A DNA stretch of 64,000 nucleotides from Lingula anatina (lineage: Eukaryota > Brachiopoda > Lingulata > Lingulida > Lingulidae), in contig NW_019775858.1 of the NCBI RefSeq assembly GCF_001039355.2, positions 493,062 through 557,061 of the forward strand. The letters run 5' to 3'. The notes beneath the pieces are model-generated. The model worked only from the letters and a program-made list of their open reading frames with translations. It searched no databases and was not told the DNA's origin. Below, in pieces: positions 40,708 through 53,481 of the stretch. How positions within the stretch are numbered: the first letter of the stretch is position 1; every line of letters begins with the position of its first letter. The translations under genes and the position numbers were made by a program.

Positions 40708-43700
40708 AAATTGTGATTTACACTCTGATTTACATTTGCTTTTGCCCACATGTTTTCACTAATCTTACAGTAACATACCTTGCACTTATCCACCTTTACT
40801 TGTTACAATGATTACAATTATTTAATTATAATTATAGATATTGATGAGTGTAAAACCTCCTATCCATGCAGTCACTACTGTAAGAACACTGTGGGCAGCT
40901 ATTCCTGCTCCTGTGCCAAGGGATACACTTTACAGGGAGGCAGAACTTGTCGCCATAATGACAGTAAGTTCAGTGATATTTTCATGTTAAAACTGCATTA
41001 GTGAGTAAAGTGATATGTTAGCATTTTATCTGCAACAGGGGAGAAGGTGGTCTGCTCATGAATAAAACACTGAAGCCATGCAGTTCTCCCAGTTCATTAT
41101 GAACCAAGAAAGCAGTTTTTTTAGTAAAAATATTTACAGTTGCAAAATTTTAAATTAATATGTTAACTCCACTGCCAAGCATTGATTTACACGTGTCATC
41201 CAAAGTGGTCCTTTCTTTTGTCTACCTCTACCTTTGTCATCTTACAGAGATCCATCATGCAGTTTTGTTAGTGGCAAACCATTACTATATCCGCCTTGTT
41301 TACCCCAACCTGACAAGAACACGTCTGGCATCCAATCTGAAGAATGCTGTTGCTATTGACTTTGACTGGAAAGAGCAGATGGTGTACTGGTCTGATGTCA
41401 CTGTAAGTGGAAGCAACATTTCCAAGATGAGCCTCAATGGGACGAATGTGACACAGGTTAGTTTTTAGGAGCGGAATTTTAGTGACAGTCACTTTCTGTT
41501 TGAGCTGCATATGTCAACTTTTCATTTTCTCAGATAATTCAGATTTTTTAGGTCAGGTGCTTCTGTTTGCATTTATGTCATTGTACGATTAAGTTATGAT
41601 CTCTCTTTTTATGTACAGACATTCGGTTAAGAATTATGTTATATTTGTGAAAATCGTTTCGTTAGGTTTCTTTTTTTCATAGCTAAACAGTTTTTATTTA
41701 TGATAGATCCACATATTTGATTTACCTGTAGCCTGTTTTGTCTGTTCACTCTGACAGACTTGATCACAACTGAGTTACCTGTTCACCTATACCTGTATTA
41801 GTTTAATTTTGTATTTAATTCTCTGCTCAATTTTTGGTAAGATATTGAATTACACTTTCATTGCATACATACATGTACCAATTTCATTATTTCCAGACCC
41901 TTCACAAATCCACCCTGAAAAACCCAGATGGAATAGCGGTAGACTGGGTGGGTCGCAACCTCTACTGGTGTGACAAGACCACAGACACTATAGAAGTTTC
42001 CAAGCTCAATGGCATGTACAGGAAGATACTTATGAACAATGGTCTACAGGAGCCTAGGGCTATCGAGGTGTTCCCTGCCAAGGGGTACCTGTTTTACACT
42101 GACTGGGGAGAGGATGCCCACATTGGAAGGATGGGAATGGATGGATCACAAAAAATTAAAATTGTGACCACAAATCTCAGCTGGCCTAATGCAATGACAA
42201 TTGATTATATAACGGAGACCATATTCTGGGCGGATGCTAGGTTGGATTATATTGCAATGGCGGATTTGGATGGGAAGAATATCCGACTTATTATTAATGG
42301 AGAGTTACCGCACATCTTTGCATTGACGACATTTGAGGATTTGATCTATTGGACGGACTGGGAGAAAATGTCTGTGTATAGTGCCAACAAGTTCTCTGGA
42401 GCTAACATGACTAATGTGACAAGTTTTGTTCACAGACCCATGGACATTCATATTCTGCATCCACTTCGACAGATTCATCGTATGTATATGTTTGTGTCTG
42501 TTTTTCTGTATTCCCGTATGAAATGTTATTAACTTAATATGTACCACGAAGAAAGACATTTTTGTTCAGGACACAGATGGGAACTGAATGTCATATGTCT
42601 ACCTAGCAGTTCAGACAACTAATTTCTGTACATTTGCTGAGTTTTTTCCACAACTAACAAATGTTCGTAGGATGATGTGTTGGAAATTACATATTTTTAA
42701 ATTATCAAAAATCAGTTTTTCTTGAAGAATAACTTTTTAATTTTTGTTTCCATTTATTAGCTCCAGACTCCGAGAACCCCTGCTACAAAAATGGTGGCTG
42801 CCTAAATCTCTGCCTGATAAAGCCTGGTGGTAAAGACAGGACTTGTGCCTGTCCAGAGAACCATTACCTGGCCTCAGATAAGAAAACATGCCTTTCAAAC
42901 TGTACTAGGTCAGTAATGGCTGTTTATACAATAAGAATTGTTAAGAATTTCAAAATATGAATTCTAGTGAAGAATGTATGAAGAGGGTGAAAGATAAAAT
43001 GTACTTTTGGTTTTTTTTTTTTTTTTTTTTTAGATGTGAGAAATAGCATATCATCCGTTTTTTTTTTGTTTTTTTTTTACTTGGATTCTAAGACCATAAC
43101 CTTAACCTTAAATATTTTTCATTTGTAGGTTATTTTATTTTTGTCAAAGGAAATAGAAAAAATATTTTCCATTTTTGTTTTGATAGTATAATTGATAACA
43201 AAGTATTCATTTGAATAAAAAATAGAAAAGGTTGAAGTGCTACCACATTTGAGTTACTTGCCACAAATATCTACTGATAGTATCACTTCAATATTTTGTT
43301 TGTTTTAGCTCCCAGTTTACCTGTACAAATACCTTTAAATGTATTCCATTTTGGTGGAAGTGCGATAAACAAGATGACTGTGGAGATGGGTCAGATGAAC
43401 CAGAGGACTGTCGTAAGTGTGCATACATGTTAACATGAGTAAACAGGCTAATAACCAAGTGTGTTTTTTGAATGTGGCAAATAGAAGCAAATGAGAAAAG
43501 AACTTAAATGTAAAGGCTTCATTTTCATGATACTAACTCATCTCTGGGGCATTCAGCTGCCATGTAGCTTCAAATACTACAAATTTACATAGCAAATGCA
43601 TAAATAATAATTTTTATTTCAGCTGAATACCATTGTCGCCAGCCTGGTTTGTTCCAATGCCATGATGCTGTTCATCAGGAGTGTATATCTCCTATGCAGA

Positions 43701-46700
43701 TTTGTGATGGAGTGAAGCAGTGTGCAGATGGCTCTGATGAATATAACTGTGGTATGTAAGACATAAATGACTTTGAATGGGAGCAGAATATTTTTAAGAC
43801 ATTGAATCGGTAGAAATTTTTGAATCTGCTTACAAATTGTGCTGATGAGGAATAGAATTTGTTTTTTTGTTAAATTGACATTTATTTTCTACTTTGATAA
43901 TCTTTTCTTAGAAATTTTGTCCATCTCACCTTTGCCAAGAAAGCTTTTACAATGAAAAGTTGAATCTGTATTTAGTAATCATGTATTATTATGATTGATA
44001 CCTATGTAGCATTAAGGTTTAATTTTAACCTTTTTATCTCACAAGCTGCTTACACGTGTATGAAGAATCAGTTTAAGTGTTTGGCAGGGGAGCACTCTCG
44101 ATGCATTCCCATGATGCAGCGGTGTGATGGCAACAATGACTGCTACGATGGAGTGGATGAAAAAGATTGTCGTAAGTTAACAATGAATGAAATGAATTTT
44201 GGTGTATGCTAAGTTAATTTGTGGAAAAATCAGTTTGTGGGATTTTATTCAATAACCTTGAAGTATGACCAATTTCTTTGAAAGATCAATTTAAAGAATT
44301 AAAAAAATTACTATAATTGAATGTGCTGAAGAAAATCCTGAGCTTCTTGTTTTTTATATATAGAGAAGTAAATATGATTGAATATATTTGTTTTTTAAAA
44401 TATTGTTTTATAAAATTTCAGCAAGCCTTACCTGTCGCTCCAACCAATTCCAGTGTAACAATGGCAAATGCATTCCGTACGTTTGGCGCTGTGACACAGA
44501 CTATGACTGCGCTGATCGTAGTGACGAGCCTGATAACTGTACCAGTCTAAAGTGTCCTGCTGACTATATTAAATGTAATTCAACTGGAAGGTGTATTCCC
44601 AGCACTTGGAAATGTGATGGAGATCATGACTGTGGGAAGAATGATACAAGTGATGAACCTCCTGATGAATGTAGTATGTACTTAATGCAATTTAGCTGAT
44701 CTACAAAATCTGAAGAATTTAATTAATTAAATGAAATTTGTTGATGACACATCCTTAAAGAATAGATAAAGAGTTAATACTTTATTTACGTTTTTCTTAA
44801 TACAGTATTTACTAGTAGTATAATATAATATAATATGCATAGCAGCAAAGACAGATGTTAAATAATTATTGTGCCTTTTCTCAGCCAAAGCATCCTGTGA
44901 GCCAACGTACTTCCGTTGTTCAAACAACCGTTGTATTCCTGGTAGATGGCGCTGTGATCATGACTTTGACTGTGATGACCATTCTGATGAGAAGAATTGC
45001 AGTATGTGCCATATTACGTATAATTACTCATATATATTTGAAAATGTAGAGATGATGTTTGCATTGCAATATGTAGAAATAGACCAGGTATACTGTCCTT
45101 TTATGTCAGAAATCCTTCCTAAAAGATGGACTGACAGAAATATTTCTGTACATAAGATCTTGAAAGTAAAGTATAAAATAAGAATTGAAATGGTGAAAAT
45201 CTTCTCACTATTATAATTTTCAGGCCTAAATTTTGTTATAATTGGGTAGAAGATGATAAAACATTTTGTTTTTAGCATATGGAGAGTGCTCAGAGAGTCA
45301 GTGGCGTTGTGATAATGGTCAGTGTATCCGGAACTCCAGCAGATGTGACCAAATCACCGACTGCACAGATGGATCCGATGAAAAATGTGGAGGTATGCAG
45401 ATCAACAATAAAAATCCTCTTTAGCTGACATTGCATGTAAAAAGATATATTTAGTCATGCGTATCATTTTAAATTTTCTGAAGTACACGAATGATTTATT
45501 TTGTCTTAAGTCCATGCTTAATGTCTTCTTTCAGCTGAGAATTGCAAAGATACTGACTTTCACTGCAGCAATGGCCCGTGTATCCCACTCCAGTGGAAAT
45601 GTGACAACACCACTGACTGCTCTGATGGATCTGATGAAATCAATTGCCGTGAGTAGTGTCTTGACTTATGTTTAACTGATACTGGATGTCTGAGAAAGAT
45701 TCTTCTTTTGAGGACTCAGAATTCCATACACACTGAATGCATTTATAAATGTTTACAGGACTGTAGTAAATCATCACATGTTGTTCTGACAAATTAGGCC
45801 CATTCTTTGTACTTGATTGTTTAAAGTTTTACCTTACCAAAATGGGTGACAGTGATAAAAAGTAATTGTTCTCCACAAGACTTCTAAGTGTTTAAACATT
45901 ATAACATTGGCCAGGGTCATACTGCTTTGACAGAGCTGCCAAAACAAGTTTACTTGCCATTGAGTATAATTATTTTACTATTACTATTCCAGCCCATGCT
46001 TGTAAGACAGGAGAGTTTAAGTGTGGGAACACCACGGAGTGCATTCCGCAGTCCTATGTGTGTGATGGTGACATAGACTGTAGGGACAGCTCAGATGAAG
46101 AGATTGCTATGTGCAGTGAGTGTCTTTCTTTGGCAGTGGAAATAGGTGTAACATACAGATATTTAAGATTTCAAAGGGTACAAATGAAGCCATCTTTTCC
46201 CTGAGAAAAGATGTCTTCCTAGGCTCAGTGAAGTCGTCTCAAAAAGTAATAACATTTGATTTGTTTGACATGATGTAACATACATTGCCCCATTTTTGTT
46301 GAAGACATTATAACTACACTGTGTAAGTGAGATTTGTTTCCGAGTCTTTCCATTTCAGTTTAATATGAAAAATTGGATAAGTTGAATAGCAAATTGGAAA
46401 ACAAAATTACATATTACCGTACTTTCATGTTCTATTGTGTGGCAAATTTCCATTTTTAAAGGGGTTGAGGAAATGTAAAAAGTGTTTTTATTTATTCTTA
46501 TCTTTTAACATTTGATATGTTTATTCTAAGAATTAAAAAAGAAGGAGTTGATTGAAGACAATAGGAAGAATGTGTCTTTGCAAACTGGATTTTGTAAAAT
46601 GATCAATTTATCTGATGGGAAATTTTTTGAATGAAGTATTTATTTAATTTTGCAGAAGACCACAGATGTTTGGATGGCCGCATCAGATGTAACAATACAA

Positions 46701-49700
46701 AGTGTATTAGAGCATCACTGAAGTGTAATGGGCGAAATGATTGTGGGGACAATTCTGATGAGTCAAACTGTGAGCAGCTTTGATAATTGATTTTGTTTAA
46801 ACTAAGCGTGCTGAATTATGACAATTTCCTTTTTTTAAATTGGATATGTTAGAGATTGTTCTTGTGTATCTTATTGCAGTATATATTAGTGTTGTTGCAT
46901 GACGGATTATTTGTGCTTATGTCAGTTAAATGTGAATTAGTGATTCATAAACTTGCCATANAAGACATTGTATTGGTAGACATTTTTGAATCTGCTTACA
47001 AGTTGTGCTGATGAGGAATAGAATTTGTTTTTTGTTAAATTGACATTTATTTTCTACTTTGATAATCTTTTCTTAGAAATTTTGTCCATCTCACCTTTGC
47101 CAAAAAAGCTTTTACAACGAAAAGTTGAATCTGTATTTAGTAAACATGTATTATTATGATTGATACCTATGTAGCATTAAGGTTTAATTTTAACCTTTTT
47201 ATCTCACAAGCTGCTTACACGTGTATGAAGAATCAGTTTAAGTGTTTGGCAGGGGAGCACTCTCGATGCATTCCCATGATGCAGCGGTGTGATGGCAACA
47301 ATGACTGCTATGATGGAGTGGATGAAAAAGATTGTCGTAAGTTAACAATGAATGAAATGAATTTTGGTGTATGGTAAGTTGGATAATTTGTGGAAAAATC
47401 AGTTTGTGGGATTTTATTCCATAACCTTGAAATATGACCAATTTCGTTGAAAGATCAATTTAAAGAATTAAAAAGTTACTAGAATTGAATACCTGAAGAA
47501 AATCCTGAGCTTCTTGTTTTTTTTATATATATAGAGAAGTTAATAAGATTGAATATATTTGTTTTTTTAAATATTGTTTTAAAAATTTCAGCAAGCCTTA
47601 CCTGTCGCTCCAACCAATTCCAGTGTAACAATGGCAAATGCATTCCGTACGTTTGGCGCTGTGACACAGACTATGACTGCGCTGATCGTAGTGACGAGCC
47701 TGATAACTGTACCAGTCTAAAGTGTCCTGCTGACTATATTAAATGTAATTCAACTGGAAGGTGTATTCCCAGCACTTGGAAATGTGATGGAGATCATGAC
47801 TGTGGGAAGAATGATACAAGTGATGAACCTCCCGATGAATGTAGTATGTACTTAATGCAATTTAGCTGATCTACAAAATCTGAAGAATTTAATCAATTAA
47901 ATGAAATTTGTTGATGACACATCCTTAAAGAATAGATAAAGAGTTAATACTTTATTTATATGTGTGTGTGTTTTTCTTAATACAGTATTTACTAGTAGTA
48001 TAATATAATATACATAGCAGCAAAGACAGACGTGTTAAATAATCATTGTGCCTTTTCTCAGCCAAAGCATCCTGTGAGCCAACATACTTCCGTTGTTCAA
48101 ACAACCGCTGTATTCCTGGTAGATGGCGCTGTGATCATGACTTTGATTGTGATGACCATTCTGATGAGAAGAATTGCAGTATGTGCCATATTACGTATAA
48201 TTACTCATATATATTTAAAATTGTAGAGATGATGTTTGCATGACAATATGTAGAAATAGACTAGGTATACTGTCCTTTAATGTCAGAAATCCTTCCTAAA
48301 AGATGGACAGACAGAAATATTTCTGTACATGAGATCTTGAAAGTAAAGTATAAAATACTTGAAATATAGTGTAGGTACAACAGGTAAAAATCTTCTCATT
48401 ATTATAATTTTCAGGCTTAAATTTTGTTATAATTGGGTAGAAGATGATAAAACGTATTTTGTTTTTAGCATATGGAGAGTGCTCAGAGAGTCAGTGGCGT
48501 TGTGATAATGGTCAGTGTATCCGGAACTCCAGCAGATGTGACCAAATCACCGACTGCACAGATGGATCGGATGAAAAATGTGGAGGTATGCAGATCAACA
48601 ATAAAAAATGCATGTAAAAAAGAGATTTTTAGTCATGCGTATCATTTTTAATTTTCTGAAGTACACCTATGATTTATTTCATTTTAAGTCCATGCTTAAT
48701 GTCTTCTTTCAGCTGAGAATTGCAAAGATACTGACTTTCACTGCAGCAATGGCCCGTGTATCCCACTCCAGTGGAAATGTGACAACACCACTGACTGCTC
48801 TGATGGATCTGATGAAATCAATTGCCGTGAGTAGTGTCTTGACTTATGTTTAACTGATACTGGATGTCTGAGAAAGATTCTTCTTTTGAGGACTCAGAAT
48901 TCCATACACACTGAATGCATTTATAAATGTTTACAGGACTGTAGTAAATCATCACATGTTGTTCTGACAAATTAGGCCCATTCTTTGTACTTGATTGTTT
49001 AAAGTTTTACCTTACCAAAATGGGTGACAGTGATAAAAAGTAATTGTTCTCCACAAGACTTCTAAGTGTTTAAACATTATAACATTGGCCAGGGTCATAC
49101 TGCTTTGACAGAGCTGCCAAAACAAGTTTACTTGCCATTGAGTATAATTATTTTACTATTACTATTCCAGCCCATGCTTGTAAGACAGGAGAGTTTAAGT
49201 GTGGGAACACCACAGAGTGCATTCCGCAGTCCTATGTGTGTGATGGTGACATAGACTGTAGGGACAGCTCAGATGAAGAGATTGCTATGTGCAGTGAGTG
49301 TCTTTCTTTGGCAGTGGAAATAGGTGTAACATACAGATATTTAAGATTTCAAAGGGTACAAATGAAGCCATCTTTTCCCTGAGAAAAGATGTCTTCCCAG
49401 GCTCAGTGAAGTCATCTCAAAAAGTAATAACATTTGATTTGTTTGACATGATGTAACATACATTGCCCCATTTTTGTTGACAACATTATAACTACACTGT
49501 GTAAGTGAGATTTGTTTCCGAGTCTTTCCATTTCAGTTTAATGTGAAAAATGGATAAGTTGAATAGCAAAATGAAAAACAAAATTAAATATTATCTTATT
49601 TTCATGTTCTATTGTGTTGTCAATTTCCGTTTTTTAAAGGGGTTGAGGAAATGTAAAAAGTGGTTTTATTTATTTTTATCTTTTTACATTTGATATGTTT

Positions 49701-50314
49701 ATTCTAAGAATTAAAAAAGGAGTTGATTGAAGACAATAAGAAGAATATGTCTTTGCAAACTGGATTTTGTAAAATGATCAATTTATCTGAAATTTTTTGA
49801 ATGAAGTATTTATTTAATTTTGCAGAAGACCACAGATGTTTGGATGGCCGCATCAGATGTAACAATACGAAGTGTATTAGAGCATCACTGAAGTGTAATG
49901 GGCGAAATGATTGTGGGGACAATTCTGATGAGTCAAACTGTGAGCAGCTTTGATAATTGATTTTGTTTAAACTAAGCGTGCTGAATTATGACAATTTCCT
50001 TTTTTTAAATTGGATATGTTAGAGATTGCTCTTGTGCGTCTTATTGCAATATATATTACAGTGTTGTTGCATGATGGATTATTTGTGCTTATGTCAGTTA
50101 AAAGTGAATTAGTGATTCAGAAACTTGCCACATTGGTATAATAAGAAAATCAATTTAATGTGGTTCTGTCTGCCCCCTAGGTGACCAGTGTAGGAATGAT
50201 GAGTTCGCATGTGAAAATTATCCCATGTGTATCAGCATGAGAAAAACCTGCGATGGTTACAATGACTGCCCAGATGGGACTGATGAAGCTTCCCATCTAT
50301 GTAGTAAGTTAGCA

Positions 50315-50382
<68 letters not shown>

Positions 50383-53300
50383 ACGATAACTTAAACGCAC
50401 GCAGGACCCTTTTGTACACATTTGATAATTCTGTTGTTTAAATATTTTTAGATGGCAATTGGACCTGCAATGGAAACAGCAGTTGTGTAAATGGTTATTG
50501 CAGTTCTAAAAACAACAGGTGTACTTGCAGTGATGGTTTTGAGTATCACAATGAAACATTTTGTGTAGGTAGGTACTCCTCAGCTGACCATTTCCACTGT
50601 ATATCATTTTATGCCTAATGATAAATTTATCACAAAAATATGAATAATGATGGGAATACCAACAGGATAGAGATGCATACGTAACTTAGAAATCCCGTTG
50701 CCTCTCCATTACCCAAATTAACTGTTATGCTTTGTTTGTGACCAGTTTTTCTGTCAAAGCAGTTACATTTCATTATTTTAAATGTTTTTCACTTATAGAT
50801 AAAAATGAGTGTGAATTGTGGGGATTTTGTGACCAGCTGTGCACCAACCTTATAGGGAACCATAAATGTGAATGTGGGCCAGGCTATAGATTTGACCCTG
50901 AACTGGGCCACTGCAAGGCTGTTGGTAAGTTATTAAAGCACTAAGATATAATATAACCCAAAGGGTTGGCTGTTACCATGCAGGGGAATGTAGCTTTTTC
51001 TCAGGAGCTGAATACAACCAGAATGTCACAAATATTGTCAACCAACATGATTTGTTGCCATCCCAAAGTGTTGATTTCATTGTTTTGCAACTGATGTAAT
51101 GTTTCAAATTACATGATGATTATTTGTTGACATGTTTTATTAATATTCAAGTCCTTTGGGAATATTACTAGTTGGTGATCGTTCATGGTGCTAATTCAGG
51201 GGCAGATCCAGAGATATTTTCTGACAGTCTTCCAAATTATCTCTGTTGATCCATCCTCCATTTTGACTGTCTTTCACAATAAAAATAGATGCCCCTAAAT
51301 GTAAACTTTAAAATTCAGACTGTCTTTTGGAATACCCAGAAGACAGCCTCCACCCCCCAACCCCCTGCTTGGCATCCTGTTAACCTGTGAACAAAATGTT
51401 AGAGCCGTGACCCTCAACTGTAACAGACCAAGGAATATGTTTCTGTTTTTATATAACTCATTTATTTATTTATTTGGTTTTTTTGATTTAAACTGTATTT
51501 TGTTTTCTTTCCAAACGTAGTCACCCTTTTTTCCAAGAAAATATTTATATGTTTTCAGATAACCACTATATTTTGTTGGCCCTTGAGAATGCTTTGCTTG
51601 CCATGAACAGCACACTGGTTTACGGGGGCACTCTTGTATCTGAGAGATTTCATCAGGTAATGTGAAAACAGAGTGCCTCTCTGTTAGAATTTTTTCTGGC
51701 ATATAGATGAATGCTAACCCAGGTGAACTGGATGAATGGACTGTAAAGACCTTTTCCTAGTTATGGTTTATTTTTTATTTATCCCAGCACTTGTAAAACT
51801 AACTCACAGAGAGTTAACATTTTGCAAATTTCAAAATAAGATTAAGAAAGGGGGGGTTTATATAAGAACATAAATTTACTAATTAGATATTCTGTTGTTA
51901 AAATTGAGTTTTGTTTCTACCACCAGACCAGCAATGCCAGTCGCATAGAGGCCATGGACGTGGATGTAAAATCAAACAGAGTTTATTTTGTGACCAGTGA
52001 AATAGTGAATGGTGCTCCCACACACTTCATCAGGAGTGCTCCCATTCCTCGAACAAATTCTGAATCATCAAACCCCAGGGGAAGGAGAGCCACAGTTTCC
52101 AATGTGGGGGAATTGAAAGTGAAGGTAGGCCATTAGAAAACTTAAATGCGACAGATTTCTGTTTTTGTTTTTCCTTTTTGTTTGGAATGAATTTGATGTG
52201 ACTGAGGCTATAACTTCACCCTTTCAGTTTGCAGCTGTTTATCTGCTAGCATATTAAAACTGAAAGTAGTGTGTTTTCTTGATAGCAGGCAGATGTGTCA
52301 GTTGGACACCAGTTGAGACACTGCTGTTGCTTTTTTTGTTCCAGCTACCAGTTATATCTCAACCAAGAGGGCTTGCAGTGGACTGGGTCCATGGTTTACT
52401 CTACTGGACTGATGCTGCTGCTGGTCACATACAGGTGGCCCACATTGCTAACCTTACAGAGGCCAGGGTCACTAATCTTTCCAAGAGGAAAACGATCATC
52501 GATTCCAACCTGGATCAGCCACACTCCATTGTTGTGGACCCGACATCTGGGTAAGACTTTGAAGTTGAAAAACAAAGTATGTAGTGAATATTTCACATAC
52601 TTGCTTCACAGAAGTTAGAAATTAAGTAATGGTTAAGTTACTGCACAATTGTGGTAGAGTATTTGTTGGTACAGAAGTTGAATCCTCTCCCAGTCAAACA
52701 TGTAGAAAGTGCTATGTCAAAAAAATTTATGAGAATGTCAGTAAATTAAAAAACATCTTTAAAGATTATATGAAGGTAAATGGTTTTGTGTTCTTTGAAA
52801 CAATCTTTACATTATAACTTTAAGATGTTCGTCAGTTTGATACATGGCATCATATGATAAGATATCTAAATAGAAGGGGTGAAGAGTTAATGCAAAAATA
52901 CATGTTAAACATATTTGAAGTACTTGCAAAAAGAATTCATGTTACTGTTATGTGTGTGTTAGAAATTATTGTATTATTTTCCTATGTTTTCACTGGTACT
53001 GGCATGTTTGTTTGTAAGCTGTATATATCAAGTTCTTTTGATGAAATTTTCAGTTTTTCAGAAGGGAAAAAAAGTGATTATAATGACAAATGAGTTTCCT
53101 TATATCTTTTAAAGTAATTTTCAAAAACTAATTATTATTAACATGTTGCCTGGGTACAGGTCTTAACTATCACAGTGCTCTCTCTAGTTTATGATGTATT
53201 TTCTCTTTAGACGGATCTTCTGGACTGACTGGGGTCTGAATGCCAAGATTGAATCTGCTAACCTGGACGGAAGTGACCGGAAGGTCCTGGTCCATGAGAA

Positions 53301-53446
53301 TGTCCTGTGGCCCACGGACCTGGTCATAGATTATGACAACCGCAGACTGTACTGGACAGACCCTAAAGCTAGGACTATAGAGACTATCAATCTCAATGGT
53401 CGGGACAGGCAGATAGTCAAACAGTTTGCTAAAAGTGAGGGCATAT

Positions 53447-53481
<35 letters not shown>

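Larger units (their letters stand above)
43796..50130. repeat. Duplication block B: two 3.2-kb copies of CR23-CR30, joined at a single N
   Basis: Copy 1 is 43796-46960, the N is at 46961, copy 2 is 46962 to about 50130. Exon order, exon lengths and intron sequence match; introns differ by scattered substitutions and short indels. By my reading the seven exons (963 nt) differ at 8 sites, all synonymous. A single copy gives the vertebrate total of 11 cluster IV repeats, so these are probably two alleles. Confidence 0.9.

Noticed and set aside
40531-40793. Open frames rich in TH repeats on the - strand
   Set aside because: Translation of the (GT)n microsatellite.
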